DNA of 64,000 nucleotides, taken from the NCBI RefSeq assembly GCF_008329435.1, contig NZ_NPKN01000004.1:1-64000 (forward strand), given 5' to 3'. Source of the stretch: Rhodanobacter sp. T12-5. GTDB taxonomy: Bacteria > Pseudomonadota > Gammaproteobacteria > Xanthomonadales > Rhodanobacteraceae. A program made the position numbers and the translations under genes. Positions 48,356-56,948 of the stretch are shown here, in pieces. Numbering within the stretch: the stretch's first letter is position 1; each line of letters opens with the position of its first letter. The notes beneath the pieces were generated by a model. The model was not told where the DNA came from, did not search any database, and worked only from the letters and a program-made list of their open reading frames with translations.

Positions 48356-49309
48356 ATGACAGCTGACGATATTTCCGTCCCGGCGACACCGCCGGAACCG
48401 GCCGCCGAAGCACGCCAGCCTACCGTGGCGCTGGCACTCGGTGCCGGCGGCGCGAAGGGGCTGGCGCATATCGGCGCGATCGAGGAGATCGAGGCGCAGG
48501 GTTACCGGATCACCGCGATCGCCGGCACCTCGATGGGCGCGCTGATCGGCGGCGTGTATGCGATGGGCAGGCTCGACATCTATCGCGACTGGGTCTGCAC
48601 GCTGGCCAGACTCGACGTGTTCAAGCTGCTCGACTGGACGTTTTCCGGCGGTGGCCTGATCAAGGGCGAGCGGATCATCGGCACCCTGCGCGACCTGATC
48701 GGCGACATCCGCATCGAAGAGCTCCCGCTGGCCTTTACCGCGGTCGCCACCGACCTCGATCGCGAACGCGAAGTCTGGCTGACCCGCGGCTCGCTCTTCG
48801 ATGCGATCCGCGCCTCGATCGCGATCCCCACGGTATTCCGCCCGTATCACCTCGACGGCCGCCGGCTGGTCGATGGGGCGCTGCTGAATCCCGTGCCGGT
48901 GACGCCGTTGATCCGCGATCCGGCCGACTATCTGATCGCGATCAGCATGGACGGCCCCGCGCAGATGATGCCCGCCACGGTCGATGCCGGGGACGAGGAC
49001 GAGGACGAACGTGGCTTTCGCCATCGCGTCGGCGAGTTTTTCGGGCGCATGCTTCCGCACAGCGAAGGCAAGCCGCGCGAGCCCGGTGCGTGGGACCTGC
49101 TCAACCAGTCGATGGATCTGATGCAGGCGAACCTGTCGCGCCTGCGGCTGGCCGCGTACGAACCGGACCTGCTGATCCAGCTGCCGCGCAACATGTCGAC
49201 CGCGTACGAGTTCTACCGTGCGCGCGAGCTGATCGAGTGCGGGCGCGAGCAGGCGCGCGAGGCGCTGTCCAACTGGCCGAAAACCGGAACGCCGCTGCGC
49301 CAGTCCTGA
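48356..49309 (+). CDS. Patatin-like phospholipase family protein
   Basis: 317 aa. Patatin core with the oxyanion-hole start LALGAGGAKGLAHIG, the nucleophile GTSMGALIGG and the catalytic Asp in LVDGALLNPVPV; this bacterial type (RssA/YchK-like) may act as lysophospholipase. There is a short acidic stretch (DAGDEDEDE) in the C-terminal part. No signal peptide, so cytosolic. ATG 48356 follows GAAGG. It is intact and clearly distinct from the broken patatin at 17574. Confidence 0.9.
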   Translation: MTADDISVPATPPEPAAEARQPTVALALGAGGAKGLAHIGAIEEIEAQGYRITAIAGTSMGALIGGVYAMGRLDIYRDWVCTLARLDVFKLLDWTFSGGGLIKGERIIGTLRDLIGDIRIEELPLAFTAVATDLDREREVWLTRGSLFDAIRASIAIPTVFRPYHLDGRRLVDGALLNPVPVTPLIRDPADYLIAISMDGPAQMMPATVDAGDEDEDERGFRHRVGEFFGRMLPHSEGKPREPGAWDLLNQSMDLMQANLSRLRLAAYEPDLLIQLPRNMSTAYEFYRARELIECGREQAREALSNWPKTGTPLRQS

Positions 49310-49317
49310 GTCCGGCC

Positions 49318-49686
49318 TCAACGCGGGCCGTGCGTGTGCAGCCAGTTTTCGAGATACGTCTTCAGCACGACGGCATTGTTGTGTTCCTCGTCGTGCGCGC
49401 CATAGAGCAGTGTGACCGTGTGCCGCGCCGCCCGTTCGGCCAGCGGCTGCCAGTGCGCGGCCAGCCCGTCCAGCTCGCTGGCGTAGCGGTGGCGGAAGCC
49501 ATCCCATAGCGCCGGGTCATGCCCGAACCACTGGCGCAAGGCGGTGGAAGGGGCAAGTTCCTTCGCCCACAGGTCCAGCGGCACCGCTTCCTTCTTCAGC
49601 CCGCGCGGCCACAACCGGTCGATCAGCACGCGATAGCCGTCAGCCTTCGCGGCCGGTTCGTAGACACGTTTGATGGCGATGCTCAT
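49318..49686 (-). CDS. DUF488 family protein
   Basis: 122 aa. Typical start IKRVYEPAAKADGYRVLIDRLWPRG, then LWAKELAPSTALRQWFGH and the C-terminal YGAHDEEHNNAVVL. Members are widespread small soluble proteins without a proven activity; a Cys-phosphatase-like role has been speculated for the fold but the usual Cys is not evident here. ATG 49686 has GGGAG 8 nt upstream. Convergent with the patatin gene, 8 bp between stops. Confidence 0.88.
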   Translation of the reverse strand: MSIAIKRVYEPAAKADGYRVLIDRLWPRGLKKEAVPLDLWAKELAPSTALRQWFGHDPALWDGFRHRYASELDGLAAHWQPLAERAARHTVTLLYGAHDEEHNNAVVLKTYLENWLHTHGPR

Positions 49687-49755
49687 GAGAGTCTCCCGAA
49701 AGGAAGACAGCCAGCATACGGCCGCTGCGCCGTGGCGGGGTATCTCCGGGAGCTC

Positions 49756-49826
49756 TTGTGGGAGCGGCTTCAGCCGCGATGCCTTGCCCTGCAACGGAAG
49801 CGTCGCGGCTGAAGCCGCTCCCACAA
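49756..49826. repeat. Palindromic intergenic repeat, family A (copy 5)
   Basis: TTGTGGGAGCGGCTTCAGCC and its exact inverse end-to-end, around a CGATGCCTTG...AAGCGTCG core. It lies between the glycosyltransferase and DUF488 genes, both on the minus strand, 7 bp after the glycosyltransferase stop. Confidence 0.92.
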
Positions 49827-49833
49827 CAAGGCG

Positions 49834-50550
49834 TTACAGCTCTTCGACCCTGGTCACCTTGCCGCGGCGCATCAGCCAGGCCACGCCGCGCAAGTCGGCC
49901 AGGCCGACCCACAGGCGATCGAGCATGCCGTACTTGGACACGCCGGCCGTACGCGGGCGGTGGCCGACCGGCACGCTCTGGCTGGCGAAACCGGCGCGCT
50001 TGACCAGCGCCGGCAGGTAGCGGTGCATGTGGTCGAAATAGGGCAGGCGCAGGAAGACCTCGCGCTCGAACAGTTTCAGGCCGCAGCCGGTATCCGGGGT
50101 GGCGTCCTTCAGCATGCGCGAGCGCACCGCGTTGGCGACCTTCGAGGAAATGCGCTTGTTGAAGCTGTCGCGGCGAGTGGTGCGCCAACCGGCGAACAGC
50201 CGCGTTTCGGCCGGTGCCGCAGCGCGCGCGGCGAGCAGCTTGGGGATGTCGGCCGGATCGTTCTGGCCGTCGCCGTCCAGCGTGGCGATCCATGGCGACG
50301 CGGCCGCGCGCACGCCGTTCCACACGGCCGTGCTCTGGCCGCTGCGGGTGACGTGGTGGAGCACGCGCAGCTCCGGGTGCAGCGCCTTCTGCGCCGCCAG
50401 CACGGCACGGCTGTCGTCGCTGGAATCGTCGTCGACGTAGACGACTTCGTAGTCGACCTGGCCGCGCAGGGCGGCAGCGATCTCGGCCAGCAGCGGCGGG
50501 ATGTTGTCGCGCTCGTTGAAGACGGGGACGACGACGGAGAGTTGCGGCAT
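49834..50550 (-). CDS. Glycosyltransferase family 2 (polyprenyl-phosphate mannose synthase-like)
   Basis: 238 aa, GT-A fold: LSVVVPVFNERDNI at the N-terminus, VVYVDDDSSDDSRAVL, the metal-binding ATLDGDGQNDPADIP and TPDTGCGLKLFERE. This order matches DPM1-like synthases that load a sugar onto polyprenyl phosphate. There is no C-terminal TM pair, so it is the short soluble/peripheral form. No lipid-linked-glycan genes are next to it. ATG 50550; the upstream gap holds a long inverted repeat. Confidence 0.9.
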   Translation of the reverse strand: MPQLSVVVPVFNERDNIPPLLAEIAAALRGQVDYEVVYVDDDSSDDSRAVLAAQKALHPELRVLHHVTRSGQSTAVWNGVRAAASPWIATLDGDGQNDPADIPKLLAARAAAPAETRLFAGWRTTRRDSFNKRISSKVANAVRSRMLKDATPDTGCGLKLFEREVFLRLPYFDHMHRYLPALVKRAGFASQSVPVGHRPRTAGVSKYGMLDRLWVGLADLRGVAWLMRRGKVTRVEEL

Positions 50551-50599
50551 GGGGGAGGCCCTGACTATTTACGTGAACGTGAAGCGGGGAGCGAGGATT

Positions 50600-50680
50600 G
50601 AGTGGAGAGAAGTGGGAAACGGGAGAAATCATCCAGGCGCGGCGTACCCGCTCTCTCTCGTTTCTCACTTCTCTCCACTC
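50600..50680. repeat. 27-bp inverted repeat after parB
   Basis: 50600-50626 pairs with 50654-50680; 25 of 27 positions match and the other two can form G:U pairs in one orientation. The arms are purine-rich (GAGTGGAGAGAAGTG...). It begins 10 bp beyond the parB stop, so a large hairpin would end the parAB transcript. Confidence 0.8.
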
Positions 50681-50690
50681 GTTTCTGCCT

Positions 50691-51560
50691 TCAGCGAATC
50701 TTGCCGAGGATGCCTTCGAGCTCGTCGTTGCTGTGGTAGTGGATCACCAGCTTGCCGCGGCCGCCGCGGCTCTGCGCCAGTTCGACGCGGGTGGCGAAGC
50801 GTTCGGCCAGTTCGCGCTCCAGCGCGGCAATGTTCGGATCGTGCGGCGCAGCGCTTTTGGCCTTGCCCTTTGGCGCGGTCTGCGCGCGGCGCGCGGCTTC
50901 CTCCAGCTCGCGCACCGACCAGCCCAGGGTCGAGGCCTGGCGCGCCAGCGGCACGGCGATGGACTCGTCCAGCGTCAGCAGGCAGCGGGCGTGGCCCATT
51001 TCCAGCTTGCCGTCGTCGAGCAGGCGCTTGATCGACTCCGGCATCTCGGTGAGCCGCAGCATGTTCGACACCGACGCGCGCGAGCGGCCGACCGCGTCGG
51101 CGGCCTGCTGGTGGGTGAGGTCGAAATCATCGATCAGGCGCTTGAGCGCGTCGGCTTCTTCCAGCGGGGTGAGGTCCTGGCGCTGGATGTTCTCGATCAG
51201 CGCCATCGCCGGCACGGCTTCCTCGGACACCTTCTTGATCAGCGCCGGGATCTCGGCCAGCTGCGCGCGCTGCGCCGCGCGCCAGCGGCGTTCGCCGGCA
51301 ATCAGCTCGTAGCTGTTCCTGCCCAGCTCGCGCACCACCACCGGCTGGATCAGGCCCTGCGCCTTGATCGAGGCGGCCAACTCGTCGAGCGCCTCGTCGT
51401 TCCAGTGCCGGCGCGGCTGGTACTTGCCAGGCTGGATCTGCTGGATCGGCAACATGCGCAGCTCGCCTTCCTGGGTCAGTACCGACGGTGCGGCATCGCC
51501 GTCGCCACCGAGCAGGGCGTCGAGCCCGCGTCCCAATCCACGTTTTTTCGCAGCAGCCAT
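50691..51560 (-). CDS. parB: Chromosome partitioning protein ParB
   Basis: 289 aa. N-terminal KKRGLGRGLDALLGG, the CTP-binding ParB/Srx core (IQQIQPGKYQPRRHWNDEAL; GERRWRAAQ motif C-like), the helix-turn-helix for parS (LTHQQAADAVGRSRASVSNM) and a C-terminal dimer domain. It loads on parS as a CTP-dependent clamp and works with ParA to segregate origins. It begins 3 bp after the parA stop. No full parS (TGTTTCACGTGAAACA) was found in the window by eye. Confidence 0.96.
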   Translation of the reverse strand: MAAAKKRGLGRGLDALLGGDGDAAPSVLTQEGELRMLPIQQIQPGKYQPRRHWNDEALDELAASIKAQGLIQPVVVRELGRNSYELIAGERRWRAAQRAQLAEIPALIKKVSEEAVPAMALIENIQRQDLTPLEEADALKRLIDDFDLTHQQAADAVGRSRASVSNMLRLTEMPESIKRLLDDGKLEMGHARCLLTLDESIAVPLARQASTLGWSVRELEEAARRAQTAPKGKAKSAAPHDPNIAALERELAERFATRVELAQSRGGRGKLVIHYHSNDELEGILGKIR

Positions 51561-51563
51561 GTC

Positions 51564-52442
51564 TCAATCCTGATGGTTGGCGGCCGGCGCCTTGAGCGTC
51601 GGGCCGCTGTCGCCGTGCGCGGGTGCTGCCGCAGGCGGTTCGATGTCTTCGACCGGATCGACATGATCGGTGCGGGTCAGCGCGCGTTCGCGCCGGATGA
51701 TTTCGCCGGCCAAGCCGATGTAGGCAATCGCGCCGCGCGAGCTGCGGTCGTACAGGTGGATCGGCTGGCCGTGGCTGGGCGCCTCGGCCAGGCGCACGTT
51801 GCGCGGGATGATCGAGCGCAGCACCTTGTCGCCGAAATGCTGGGTAAGCTGGGCGGAGACTTCATTGCCGAGGTTGTTGCGCACGTCGTACATGGTGCGC
51901 AGCAGGCCTTCGATCTCCAGTTTCGGGTTCAGCCGGTGACGCACTGCCTTGACCGTATCGAGCAGGCTGGACAGGCCTTCCAGCGCGAAGTATTCGCACT
52001 GCACCGGGATCAGCACGCCATCGGCCGCGGTCAGCGCATTGAGCGTGAGCAGGTTCAGCGAGGGCGGGCAGTCGATCAGGATGGTGTGGTACTTGTCCGC
52101 GACCTTCGCCAGCAGCTCCTTCAGCCGGTGCTCCCGCGCCAGCGCATCCATCAGCTTCAGCTCGGCCGCGGTGAGGTCGCCGTTGCCCGGCAGCAGATCG
52201 TAGTGCGCGTCGGTGGGCACGATCGCTGCGGCGATCTCCACCTCTTCCAGCAGCACCTCGCAGCCGCTCGACGTGATGTCGCGCTTGTTGATGCCCGAAG
52301 CCATCGTGGCGTTGCCCTGCGGATCCAGGTCGACCAGCAATACCTTGCGCTTCGCCGCGGCCAGCGCAGCGGCGAGATTGACGGCAGTGGTGGTCTTGCC
52401 GACGCCGCCCTTCTGGTTGGCGACAGCGATGATGCGGGCCAT
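51564..52442 (-). CDS. parA: Chromosome partitioning ATPase ParA (Soj)
   Basis: 292 aa. Deviant Walker A NQKGGVGKTTTAVNL, VDLDPQGNATMASG, Walker B ILIDCPPSLNLLTLNAL, the DNA-binding basic region late in the chain and a Pro/Ala-rich C-terminal extension of about 35 residues (IEPPAAAPAHG). It is the chromosomal type Ia-like small Soj, without an N-terminal HTH. It forms an operon with parB. rsmG, usually directly upstream, is displaced by about 3 kb (see 55435). A 213-bp gap to the ABC ATPase shows no other feature. Confidence 0.96.
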   Translation of the reverse strand: MARIIAVANQKGGVGKTTTAVNLAAALAAAKRKVLLVDLDPQGNATMASGINKRDITSSGCEVLLEEVEIAAAIVPTDAHYDLLPGNGDLTAAELKLMDALAREHRLKELLAKVADKYHTILIDCPPSLNLLTLNALTAADGVLIPVQCEYFALEGLSSLLDTVKAVRHRLNPKLEIEGLLRTMYDVRNNLGNEVSAQLTQHFGDKVLRSIIPRNVRLAEAPSHGQPIHLYDRSSRGAIAYIGLAGEIIRRERALTRTDHVDPVEDIEPPAAAPAHGDSGPTLKAPAANHQD

Positions 52443-52655
52443 GGATACAGGGTTTTCCGTTCGCGAGGTGGGCTAGATTAGCATTGCGGCCCGGCCTTGC
52501 CTGCCCCGGCGGGGCTCGCCGACAGGCGGGCACGAGGTTGTCGTCGGTTCGCGGCTCGTTCGTTGCCGAGCGGAAACGCGATGACTCGCTGCGCTCGCCC
52601 CTCCCTCCATCCACGGCCCGTGACCATCCGCTCCAGGCCGTCGCATGCAAGCACC

Positions 52656-53747
<1,092 letters not shown>

Positions 53748-53803
53748 GGACATCTCCTGTGGGTTGGCCACGACGGCCGCCATCGCCGCAGCATGCACTT
53801 GTC

Positions 53804-53832
53804 TGCACATCGGCGAAACATTCGGCTATTCT
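53804..53832 (+). promoter_or_regulatory. Possible promoter of the GH1 gene
   Basis: TGCACA at 53804-53809, a 17-bp spacer, TATTCT at 53827-53832; start would fall near 53839, inside the operator at 53837-53852. On the other strand TTGATG (53855-53850), 16 bp, CAGAAT (53833-53828) could serve the ATPase gene. Confidence 0.4.
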
Positions 53833-53836
53833 GCCG

Positions 53837-53852
53837 ATGTAATCGTTTACAT
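53837..53852. promoter_or_regulatory. LacI-type operator between the ABC ATPase and GH1 genes
   Basis: ATGTAATCGTTTACAT, a 16-bp palindrome with one mismatched pair and the central CG typical of LacI/GalR-family sites. It overlaps the predicted start of GH1 transcription and the spacer of the minus-strand promoter. A matching half-conserved copy is upstream of lacI (56879). Confidence 0.7.
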
Positions 53853-53878
53853 CAAGCACTTTGGCTGCAGGAACACCC

Positions 53879-55240
53879 ATGACCCGCCCCAGCTTCCGCT
53901 TCCCCGACGGTTTCCATTGGGGCGCGGCCACTTCGGCCTATCAGATCGAGGGCTCGCCGCTGGCCGATGGCGCCGGCCCCAGCATCTGGCAGCGCTTCGC
54001 GCATACGCCAGGGATGATGGCCAACGGCGACACCGGCGATATCGCCTGCGACCACTACCGTCGCTACAAGGACGACGTGCAGCTGATGAAGGCGCTCGGC
54101 CTGCACGGCTACCGTTTCAGCATCAACTGGGCACGCGTGCTGCCCGAGGGCACCGGCCGGGTCAACGCCAAGGGCCTGGATTTCTACTCGCGACTGATCG
54201 ACGAGCTGCTGGAAAACGGCATCGCGCCGAACGCCACGTTGTTCCACTGGGACTTGCCGGCCGCGCTGGACGATCGCGGCGGCTGGCTCAACCGCGACAT
54301 CGCGCACTGGTTCGCCGAGTACGCCGAAGTGATGTTCAAGGCGCTGGACGACCGCGTGCCGCGCTGGTCGACGATCAACGAACCCTGGGTGGTCACCGAC
54401 GGCGGCTACCTGCACGGCGCGCTGGCGCCGGGCCACCGCAACAAGTTCGAGGCGCCGATCGCCGCGCACAACCTGATGCGCGCCAGCGGCGCCGGCATCC
54501 AGGCCTATCGCGCGCATGGAAAGCACGAGATCGGCGTGGTGTTCAACATCGAACCGAAGTACCCGCACTCGGACAGCGCCGAGGATCTCGCCGCCACCCG
54601 CCGCGCGCATGCCTACATGAACCAGCAGTTCGCCGATCCGGCGCTGCTGGGCAGCTACCCGCCGGAGCTGAAGGAGATCTTCGGCGAGGCGTGGCCGGAC
54701 TTCCCGGCCGACGATTTCGAGCTGACGAACCAGCCGGTCGATTTCGTGGGCATCAACTACTACACCCGCGCGGTGGTGAAGCACGACGCGAACGCGTATC
54801 CGTTGCAGGCAGTGTCGGTGCGTCAGCCGAACAGGACCCACACCGAGACCGGCTGGGAAGTGTTCGAACAGGGCCTGACCGACACGCTGACCTGGTTCAA
54901 GCAGCGCTACGGCGACATCCCGCTGTACATCACCGAAAATGGCTCCGCGTTCTACGATCCGCCGGTAGCGGAGAACGGCGCACTCGACGACCCGCTGCGC
55001 ACGGACTATCTGCGCCGCCACCTCAAGGCGCTGCATCGCGCGGTCGAAGCCGGCGTCGACCTGAAGGGCTATTACGCGTGGTCGCTGATGGACAACCTGG
55101 AATGGTCGCTGGGTTTTTCCAAACGCTTCGGCCTGTACCACGTCGACTTCGCCACTCAGCAGCGTACGGCCAAGACCAGCGCAAAGCTGTATGCACAGGT
55201 GATCGAGAGCAATGGCGGGGTGTTGGACGACGACGCGTAG
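53879..55240 (+). CDS. GH1 family beta-glucosidase
   Basis: 453-aa (beta/alpha)8 enzyme cleaving beta-glucosides at the non-reducing end. N-terminal signature FRFPDGFHWGAATSAYQIEG, acid/base Glu in STINEPWVV near residue 165, catalytic nucleophile in YITENGSAF near 355, and the aglycone region WSLMDNLEWSLGFSKRFGLYHVD. No signal peptide, so it acts in the cytosol on imported oligosaccharides. ATG 53879 has AGGA 7 nt upstream. Its TAG stop is supplied by a degraded family-B repeat. Co-regulation with the LacI cluster is inferred from the operator at 53837. Confidence 0.95.
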   Translation: MTRPSFRFPDGFHWGAATSAYQIEGSPLADGAGPSIWQRFAHTPGMMANGDTGDIACDHYRRYKDDVQLMKALGLHGYRFSINWARVLPEGTGRVNAKGLDFYSRLIDELLENGIAPNATLFHWDLPAALDDRGGWLNRDIAHWFAEYAEVMFKALDDRVPRWSTINEPWVVTDGGYLHGALAPGHRNKFEAPIAAHNLMRASGAGIQAYRAHGKHEIGVVFNIEPKYPHSDSAEDLAATRRAHAYMNQQFADPALLGSYPPELKEIFGEAWPDFPADDFELTNQPVDFVGINYYTRAVVKHDANAYPLQAVSVRQPNRTHTETGWEVFEQGLTDTLTWFKQRYGDIPLYITENGSAFYDPPVAENGALDDPLRTDYLRRHLKALHRAVEAGVDLKGYYAWSLMDNLEWSLGFSKRFGLYHVDFATQQRTAKTSAKLYAQVIESNGGVLDDDA

Positions 55241-55290
55241 GAGCCCGCTGGCGGGTGATGCCTTTGGCGCTGGATTCACAAGAGCATCGG
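55237..55290. repeat. Family-B repeat, degraded copy
   Basis: GTAGGAGCCCGCTGGCGGGTGATGCC, then TCACAAGAGCATCGGGC; the right arm is broken. TAG at its start is the stop codon of the GH1 gene, the same arrangement as at pgm. Confidence 0.7.
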
Positions 55291-55316
55291 GCAAAGCCGC
55301 CACGTTGAGGCTCTAC

Positions 55317-55409
55317 CGTTCTCGCTGAGCATAGCCGCGCAGCGGCGAAGTCGAAGGGTTGTGCAAGGCTTCGACTTCGCGCCTTCGGCGCTACGCTCAG
55401 CCCGAACGG
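55317..55409. repeat. Palindromic intergenic repeat, family C
   Basis: Imperfect inverted arms 55317-55358 (CCGTTCTCGCTGAGCATAGC...GCGAAGTCGAAGG) and 55369-55409 (CTTCGACTTCGC...GCTACGCTCAGCCCGAACGG). The CGAAGTCGAAG / GCTCAG...GAACGG theme is common between genes in many xanthomonads and pseudomonads. It separates convergent GH1 and rsmG. Confidence 0.75.
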
Positions 55410-55434
55410 AGTGGCAATTCGAAGCGCGCGGATT

Positions 55435-56064
55435 TCAAGCGCGCCCAAGCACCAGCAAATGCCGCTCCGCCGGCAAACCCGGCACGATCAGCTCATGCGT
55501 GTCGCGCACCTCGAAGCCGGCCGGAATGCCCGGCAACTCGTCGTCCGGCCGCTTGCCCTTCATTGCCAGCCAGATGCCGTCCGGGGCCAGCAGATGGCCG
55601 CCCCAACCGAGCATGTCGGCCATGCTGGCGAAGGCGCGCGCGGTGATGCAGTCGTACTGGCCTTCGACGTCTTCCACCCGCGACTGCAGTGCGCGCACGC
55701 CGTCCAGCTTCAGCGCGCGGATCGCCTCGCGCAGGAAGCGCACCTTCTTGCCGTTGGAATCGACCAGCAGGATCTCGCGTCCCGGCGCGGCGATCGCCAG
55801 CACGATGCCGGGCAGGCCGGGGCCGGTGCCGAGGTCGGCCAGGGTCTGGCCTTGCACGTACGGCAGGATCGCCAGCGAATCGAGCAGGTGGCGGGTGACC
55901 ATCTCCGCCGGATCGCGCACGGCGGTGAGGTTGTAGGCCGCGTTCCAGCGTTCCAGCAACGCCTGGTAATCGAGCAGCCGCGGCACCGCGTCGGCCGGCA
56001 GGCTGAGGCCCAGTGCGGCGATGCCTTGTTCGAGTCGTGCCTGCAAGGCGTCGCGGATGGTCAT
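55435..56064 (-). CDS. rsmG: 16S rRNA (guanine(527)-N(7))-methyltransferase RsmG
   Basis: 209-aa SAM-dependent methyltransferase (GidB) that makes m7G527 in 16S rRNA. Motifs: YNLTAVRDPAEMVTRHLLDS, the SAM loop ADLGTGPGLPGIVLAI, VDSNGKKVRFLREA and ITARAFASM. Length is normal. ATG 56064; ribosome-binding site weak. In many bacteria rsmG-parA-parB are contiguous; here the ABC ATPase and GH1 genes lie between rsmG and parA. Confidence 0.95.
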   Translation of the reverse strand: MTIRDALQARLEQGIAALGLSLPADAVPRLLDYQALLERWNAAYNLTAVRDPAEMVTRHLLDSLAILPYVQGQTLADLGTGPGLPGIVLAIAAPGREILLVDSNGKKVRFLREAIRALKLDGVRALQSRVEDVEGQYDCITARAFASMADMLGWGGHLLAPDGIWLAMKGKRPDDELPGIPAGFEVRDTHELIVPGLPAERHLLVLGRA

Positions 56065-56110
56065 CGGGTTGCTCGAAGTACGTGGGGCGCAAAGTATCCG
56101 CGGCCTTGCC

Positions 56111-56137
56111 GACAAAAGAAAACCCGCCGAAGCGGGT
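56111..56137 (-). terminator. Minus-strand terminator after the Band7-like gene
   Basis: Stem ACCCGC/GCGGGT with a tight TTCG loop (56122-56137), followed on the minus strand by TTTCTTTTG. It ends transcription of the gene at 56199 before rsmG. Confidence 0.75.
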
Positions 56138-56198
56138 CGAAGGCTTTCAAATCCCCTGCCGCGTGGGCGCTCTGGGGCGCCATGACGCGATTTCGTGG

Positions 56199-56648
56199 TC
56201 AGGTCGCGTCGAGTTCGACCCGGGTCACCATCATGCCGCGTTCGCGCAACGCGCTGTTCAAGGCCTGCTTCACCCGGGCGCCCAGATCGCGGCGATCGGC
56301 CTGCGACTCGCCACGCAGGGCCTCCTGCGCACCGCGACGGATCAATTGGTCGACCTGTTCGAACACCGCGTCGGCACGTTCCGGCTCCAGCACTTGCCAG
56401 TACACCGTGCCGCGCATGTCGCGCGCATCGGCTTGCGGCCCTTCGAACCGCAGGGTCTGGCCGGCCAGGTTGATCTTGTGCGCGACGCGGTCCAGCAACG
56501 GCAATACCAGGTGGGTACCGGTCTGCAACAGGCGCACCAGCTTGCCGCGGCGGTAGACACTGTAGACCTGACCGGCGGGCACGTACCGCACGGCGCTGGC
56601 GATCAGCGCGGCGGGAATGGCGAGCAGCAAGGTCAACAGAGTCATCAT
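56199..56648 (-). CDS. Short SPFH/Band7-like membrane-anchored protein
   Basis: 149 aa. N-terminal TM segment (about 1-20) then a compact Band7-like domain: VRYVPAGQVYSVYRRGKLVRL, LPLLDRVAHKINLAGQTL, RGTVYWQVLEPERADAVFEQV and LNSALRERGMMVTRVEL, matching the start and end of SPFH domains but without the long coiled-coil tail of stomatin/HflK. The function is unknown; such pieces can scaffold membrane microdomains. ATG 56648 or 56645; no good ribosome-binding site. It is divergent from lacI and ends at its own terminator before rsmG. Confidence 0.7.
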   Translation of the reverse strand: MMTLLTLLLAIPAALIASAVRYVPAGQVYSVYRRGKLVRLLQTGTHLVLPLLDRVAHKINLAGQTLRFEGPQADARDMRGTVYWQVLEPERADAVFEQVDQLIRRGAQEALRGESQADRRDLGARVKQALNSALRERGMMVTRVELDAT

Positions 56649-56865
56649 GGTGTGTAGAAACAGCAACTTGGCCGTGATTGCTTCAATATCGCGAGAACTT
56701 GAGCATACAGTTGCCTGAGCCCGCGAAGATTAACGCTGATTTAACGACAAAACGAAACTTTAAACAATGGCGCCGATTTGGCTCCCTCAACGGGTTGTCG
56801 GCTGAACATGGGGCGGCTTTAAGGTTGCCGCCCCGGCAGGGTTTGAATAGCGGCTTTACAGGCAC

Positions 56866-56894
56866 TTTACAAATCGCCATGAAAACGTTTACGT
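56866..56894 (+). promoter_or_regulatory. lacI upstream region: LacI-type operator over a possible promoter
   Basis: ATGAAAACGTTTACGT at 56879-56894 matches the operator theme ATGTAAACGTTTACAT at 14 of 16 positions. TTTACA at 56866 and TTACGT at 56889, 17 bp apart, could be the promoter it controls. It lies 55 bp before the lacI start, which suits autoregulation. The rest of 56649-56865 is relatively AT-rich without a supported gene. Confidence 0.6.
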
Positions 56895-56948
56895 TGGCGC
56901 GGTGGCATGGTTTCAACGCATTCGGCCATTGCAAGTGACGATAACCAC

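Noticed and set aside
50565-50585. Sequence TTTACGTGAACGTGA near parB as a parS site
   Set aside because: Only about 9 of 16 positions match the parS consensus TGTTTCACGTGAAACA and it is not palindromic.
56678-56938. 86-aa plus-strand frame before lacI
   Set aside because: Covers the predicted lacI promoter and operator; no ribosome-binding site and no resemblance to a protein.
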